A stretch of DNA of 64,000 nucleotides from Bacteroidetes bacterium GWF2_43_63 (lineage in GTDB: Bacteria > Bacteroidota > Bacteroidia > Bacteroidales > DTU049): the NCBI GenBank assembly GCA_001769275.1, contig MEOQ01000050.1, positions 95,144 through 159,143 on the forward strand, written 5' to 3'. The notes under the pieces were generated by a model. That model was not told the origin of the DNA, did no database searches, and was given only the letters and a program-made list of their open reading frames with translations. Position 1 is the stretch's first letter. Every line of letters starts with the position of its first letter. The position numbers and the translations under genes are program-made. Below, one piece after another: positions 61,054 through 64,000 of this stretch.

Positions 61054-61196
61054 ACAAGGGAATTTATTGACAAAAATAGGATATTAAATAAAGGGCAGAC
61101 AGTCCTTTTTTATCAAAATGAATTCTTATATGACGAAAGGATGATTTTTTGATGAAATGGAACGGCTTCATAGTCCTCGAAGGGTACTAGACAGAA

Positions 61197-61387
61197 GGCT
61201 GTCTCAAAAAGAACCTTTCTGCAAAAACAACATTCCACCGTCCGAAAGCGACGAAGGAGCTGTAGGACATGGAACCGTTGATTTTGCTGTGTTACGACGG
61301 TTCCATGTTCCGGCATGCAAGTCATTCGTCAACTCAAAAGTTTGCCAGAACGGTGGAATGTCGTAACAATGCTGTCGTTTTGAGACC
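61197..61387. repeat. Nested palindromic repeat element, copy B
   Basis: Starts GGCTGTCTCAAAA (61197-61209), as does copy A. Outer arms end at TTTTGAGACC (61378-61387). The second pair is ACATTCCACCGT (61230-61241) with ACGGTGGAATGT (61350-61361), exact. The third pair is CATGGAACCGT (61268-61278) with ACGGTTCCATG (61297-61307), exact. Most of the 362-bp spacer is this element. Confidence 0.75.
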
Positions 61388-61415
61388 TTCTCCAGGTGGT
61401 AAAACCCATCGAGGG

Positions 61416-62120
61416 CTATGCCTCAATGTACTTTGCAAGCTCAATCCAGGGCTGCACTTCGGGCAGGGGAGCTGAGAAGGTGAGCATTTTCTTTGAAACT
61501 GGATGCGGAAAGGTAAGTCTCCACGACAGCAACGACAAGTTCCCATCGGGGTTTGAGCGCTTTGCTCCGTATTTCAGATCGCCTTTAATAACACAACCAA
61601 TATGAGCCAGCTGCGCGCGGATCTGATGATGCCTTCCGGTAAGTAAATCTATTTCAACCAGCGAATAGTGATCTGAGCTTCCCAACCAGCGATAACGCAG
61701 AACGGCTTCTTTGCTGGATTTTGACGGGTTGTCAACAATAAATGACTTATTCAGTTTTTCGTTCCGCTCAAGATTATTTATCAGTTCTCCTTCTTCCGGC
61801 GCAGGTTTAGCGCTTGTGACAGCCAAATATGTTTTTCTGGCCATTCCTTCGCGGAACGATTCATTCAGCCGTTCAAGTGCTTTCGAAGTGCGGGCAAAAA
61901 CCATCACGCCACCTACAGGCCTGTCGAGCCGGTGTATTACGCCCAAAAACACTTCGCCGGGCTTGTTATATTTTTCTTTAATATATTCTTTTAAAAGATC
62001 GGGCAACGTCTCGTCTCCGGTCTTATCACCCTGCGAAATCTCGCCATGCTGCTTGATTATCACCATTACATGATTGTCTTCGTAAAGAATGCGGGATTTT
62101 ATTGATTTGTTTTCAGACAT
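61416..62120 (-). CDS. RluA-family pseudouridine synthase
   Basis: 234 residues. The catalytic block GVIHRLDRPVGGVMVFARTSKALERL (Asp in HRLD) and LLTGRHHQIRAQLAHIG are those of the RluA/RluD family, which isomerises uridine in rRNA or tRNA. The target base cannot be told from sequence. It has no S4 domain, consistent with the shorter RluA/RluC-like forms. Confidence 0.92.
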   Translation of the reverse strand: MSENKSIKSRILYEDNHVMVIIKQHGEISQGDKTGDETLPDLLKEYIKEKYNKPGEVFLGVIHRLDRPVGGVMVFARTSKALERLNESFREGMARKTYLAVTSAKPAPEEGELINNLERNEKLNKSFIVDNPSKSSKEAVLRYRWLGSSDHYSLVEIDLLTGRHHQIRAQLAHIGCVIKGDLKYGAKRSNPDGNLSLLSWRLTFPHPVSKKMLTFSAPLPEVQPWIELAKYIEA

Positions 62121-62126
62121 TATCTT

Positions 62127-62260
62127 CGTTACACGTTACAAATTTTCAGATTAAATTTCTCTTGACACATTTTCACATCTCCATATTTCCACATCATTTT
62201 GTTACAAACGTTACACGTTACAATTGTTACACAATACAGACGTTACAAATTTTCAAATTA
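62127..62260. repeat. Degenerate CGTTACA repeat
   Basis: Repeated CGTTACAxxx(G/C)TTACA units at 62127-62141 and 62208-62251, spaced by AAATTTTCA-like text. The same unit occurs at 30268-30308. Confidence 0.5.
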
Positions 62261-62292
62261 TCAGCACAATACCACATCAGCACATCAGCATA

Positions 62293-63108
62293 TTAGTATT
62301 GCTCTTTATCGCTCGGAAAATCTTCAGTTTTAACGTCATGAATATAATTGGTTACCGCACCGGTTATTTCAGCAAAAAGGTTGTGATAGCGACGCAAAAA
62401 ACGTGGAGAAAAGTCCTGATTGATTCCAAGCATATCATGCAGCACCAGCACCTGACCGTCGCAATGGTGGCCGGCTCCGATGCCGATGGTTGGAATTTTA
62501 AGACTCTGACTAACTTCCTGAGCCAATTTAGCCGGAATCTTTTCCAAAACAATTCCGAAGCATCCGGCTTTTTCGAGCAATAAAGCATCTTCTCTTAGTT
62601 TCTTTGCTTCTTCCTCTTCCTGAGCACGGACCGAATAAGTGCCAAACTTATAGATGGATTGCGGTGTGAGCCCAAGATGTCCCATAACAGGAATTCCAGC
62701 CGACAGAATACGCTTCACACTTTCGATAATTTCTTTGCCGCCCTCCATTTTTATGGCGCTGGCACCGGCTTCTTTCATAATGCGAATGGCCGATTGCAAA
62801 GCTTCCTTCGAATCACCCTGATAGGTCCCGAAAGGTAAATCAACGACAATCAGCGCGCGATCTACTCCACGCACCACCGACATGGCGTGATAAATCATCT
62901 GCTCAAGCGTGATTGGCAATGTTGTTTCGTTTCCAGCCATGACGTTCGAGGCTGAATCGCCCACGAGAATAATATCGATGCCGGCTTTATCAATGATTTT
63001 CGCCATAGAGAAATCATAAGCTGTCAGCATGGCGATTTTCTCACCCTTGAGCTTCATTTCCTGCAGCACATGGGTCGTTATTTTTGGCAATGTTCTGAAA
63101 TCAGTCAT
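62293..63108 (-). CDS. panB: 3-methyl-2-oxobutanoate hydroxymethyltransferase
   Basis: First step of pantothenate synthesis, making ketopantoate with 5,10-methylene-THF. 271 residues. Motifs: [77 protein letters not shown] and [22 protein letters not shown]. All are standard for PanB. No other pan genes are in the window. Confidence 0.96.
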   Translation of the reverse strand: MTDFRTLPKITTHVLQEMKLKGEKIAMLTAYDFSMAKIIDKAGIDIILVGDSASNVMAGNETTLPITLEQMIYHAMSVVRGVDRALIVVDLPFGTYQGDSKEALQSAIRIMKEAGASAIKMEGGKEIIESVKRILSAGIPVMGHLGLTPQSIYKFGTYSVRAQEEEEAKKLREDALLLEKAGCFGIVLEKIPAKLAQEVSQSLKIPTIGIGAGHHCDGQVLVLHDMLGINQDFSPRFLRRYHNLFAEITGAVTNYIHDVKTEDFPSDKEQY

Positions 63109-63127
63109 TTCAATTTATTTAATGCAA

Positions 63128-63135
63128 CAAAGATA
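63128..63135 (-). promoter_or_regulatory. TAnnTTTG box, panB
   Basis: TATCTTTG on the minus strand, 19 bases before the ATG. Confidence 0.5.
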
Positions 63136-63294
63136 GAGATTATAAGAAATACAAATACAGCCCGATATTCCAGGGCGATGATATATGATTAAAATAGCAA
63201 AACACAATTTCAATCAGAAAACTGCTTCTATTCATCTGGCAATTTTCTGAAAATTCAGTTCGGCAAACCGATAGTCTTAATTAAAAGTTTTGAA

Positions 63295-63414
63295 CTATTG
63301 ATCTCTGCTGGCTTTATCTTTTTTCTTGGCAGCTTTATCGAGACGTTTTTCTTTTAAAGTCTTTGTCGGAGCTTTTTTCACCGATTTTTCCTTAAGTGTT
63401 TTTTCCTTTGACAT
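63295..63414 (-). CDS. 39-residue Lys-rich small protein
   Basis: A short gene reading MSKEKTLKEKSVKKAP and ending KKDKASRDQ. It contains the heptad-like KTLKEK twice, is highly basic (about 40 percent Lys/Arg) and has no aromatic residues. A good TAnnTTTG box (TATCTTTG at 63442-63449) is positioned to transcribe it, which supports it as real. I recall similar small Lys-rich proteins in Bacteroidota; function unknown, possibly nucleic-acid binding. Confidence 0.65.
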   Translation of the reverse strand: MSKEKTLKEKSVKKAPTKTLKEKRLDKAAKKKDKASRDQ

Positions 63415-63441
63415 AGCTTGATGTTTTTGGATTTGTTGTGA

Positions 63442-63449
63442 CAAAGATA
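63442..63449 (-). promoter_or_regulatory. TAnnTTTG box, 39-residue gene
   Basis: TATCTTTG on the minus strand, 27 bases before the ATG. Confidence 0.5.
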
Positions 63450-63570
63450 AAATTTATTTCTGCAGAAATCAAAAATTCGTGATGTATTATTTTCATGTTT
63501 GTGAACTCATTTAAAAGCTATTTCTGTCAGAAACGAATGAGTTACAACAGGGCAAAGGTATTATTGAACA

Positions 63571-64000
63571 GGTGATTATCCTATTGGGGATAAAAAATAT
63601 GAATCAGCAATTGTATTCAAGAATTTCAGTTGGGGACGAAAAATAGGTACAATAGCATTATAATGTATCGATGTCCCGGCATGCAAATTTTTTTGGTACA
63701 TCAAGAACAATATAAACAATGGATGTCCTGCTATCCACAAAATACAGGTGCATCAATAGAGTTATAAACCAAGAATGTCCAGTTAGGGACAAAATATTGG
63801 TGCATCAGAAACATTATAATCCGCAAATGTCCAGTTAGGGACAAAATATTGGTGCATCAGAAACATTATAATCCGCAAATGTCCCGTTAGGGACAAAATA
63901 TTGGTGCATTAGAAACATTGTAATCCGCAAATGTCCCGTTAGGGACAAAATATTGGTGTATTAGAAACATTGTAATCCGCAAATGTCCCGTTAGGGACAA
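63571..64000. repeat. 52-bp tandem repeat array, continues past window
   Basis: Unit starts at 63671, 63723, 63775, 63827, 63879, 63931 and 63983 are exactly 52 bases apart. Two older units (about 63571 and 63621) are more diverged. Each recent unit has the hairpin TGTCCCGTTAGGGACA followed by AAATATTGGTG. Units become more alike towards the right, so the array has grown from that side. There are no variable spacers, so it is a minisatellite and not CRISPR. Confidence 0.9.

Noticed and set aside
63571..64000. CRISPR array
   Set aside because: Units repeat over their whole 52 bases with no variable spacers, and no cas genes are nearby.

Overview
The window comes from a bacterium of the phylum Bacteroidota, most likely Bacteroidales or a close environmental relative. 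Four signs point there: secreted proteins with type IX secretion (T9SS) C-terminal sorting domains, the gliding ABC components GldF and GldG, a GH92 glycan-foraging cluster, and a recurrent TAnnTTTG promoter box in front of host genes with almost no Shine-Dalgarno signals. I saw no rRNA, tRNA or CRISPR array.

Positions 1 to about 6,290 are the integrase-proximal end of a prophage whose left part lies outside the window. A leftward early operon, tightly packed with ATGA overlaps, encodes a small HTH-type protein, an excisionase-like protein, a 28-residue peptide, a RecT annealing protein, an unknown coiled-coil protein, a cytosine-C5 DNA methyltransferase, two small proteins and a radical SAM protein cut by the window edge. 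A divergent repressor with two HTH repeats and a tyrosine integrase complete the module. The methyltransferase gene has a 9-bp homopolymer near its 3' end and a long second open frame.

From 6.5 to 35 kb the window is ordinary chromosome: ispE, lgt, ridA, an M23 peptidase, T9SS cargo, SUI1, a lipid kinase, an LTA-synthase-like sulfatase, lipoproteins, dnaN, the gldG-gldF operon with a DUF4340 gene, a DUF62 SAM hydrolase, phoH, purC, a Pif1-like helicase fused to HRDC-like and HTH domains, and a ygeW-ygeY pair. From 35 to 47 kb come a hotdog thioesterase, guaA, a LysM-receptor fusion, an inositol monophosphatase, a transposase-like gene that appears to have lost its catalytic residues, mtaB, and an arcC-zinc ribbon-zinc ribbon-OTC run that may feed carbamoyl phosphate to ATP synthesis. 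From 47 to 63 kb come folC, a TonB-dependent receptor, holA, an AMP nucleosidase, a CDF transporter without its cytoplasmic domain, a GH92-ROK-MFS sugar cluster, a pseudouridine synthase, panB and a 39-residue lysine-rich protein.

The spacers are unusually rich in structured repeats. The most interesting is a 44-bp palindrome of constant 18-8-18 geometry present three times. One copy ends exactly at the start codon of the transposase-derived gene, so the two may form a domesticated transposase-palindrome pair. Other structures are two copies of a nested palindromic element starting GGCTGTCTCAAAA, several isolated hairpins, degenerate short tandem repeats, and a 52-bp minisatellite that runs off the right edge. 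Everything is read by eye; no similarity search was run.
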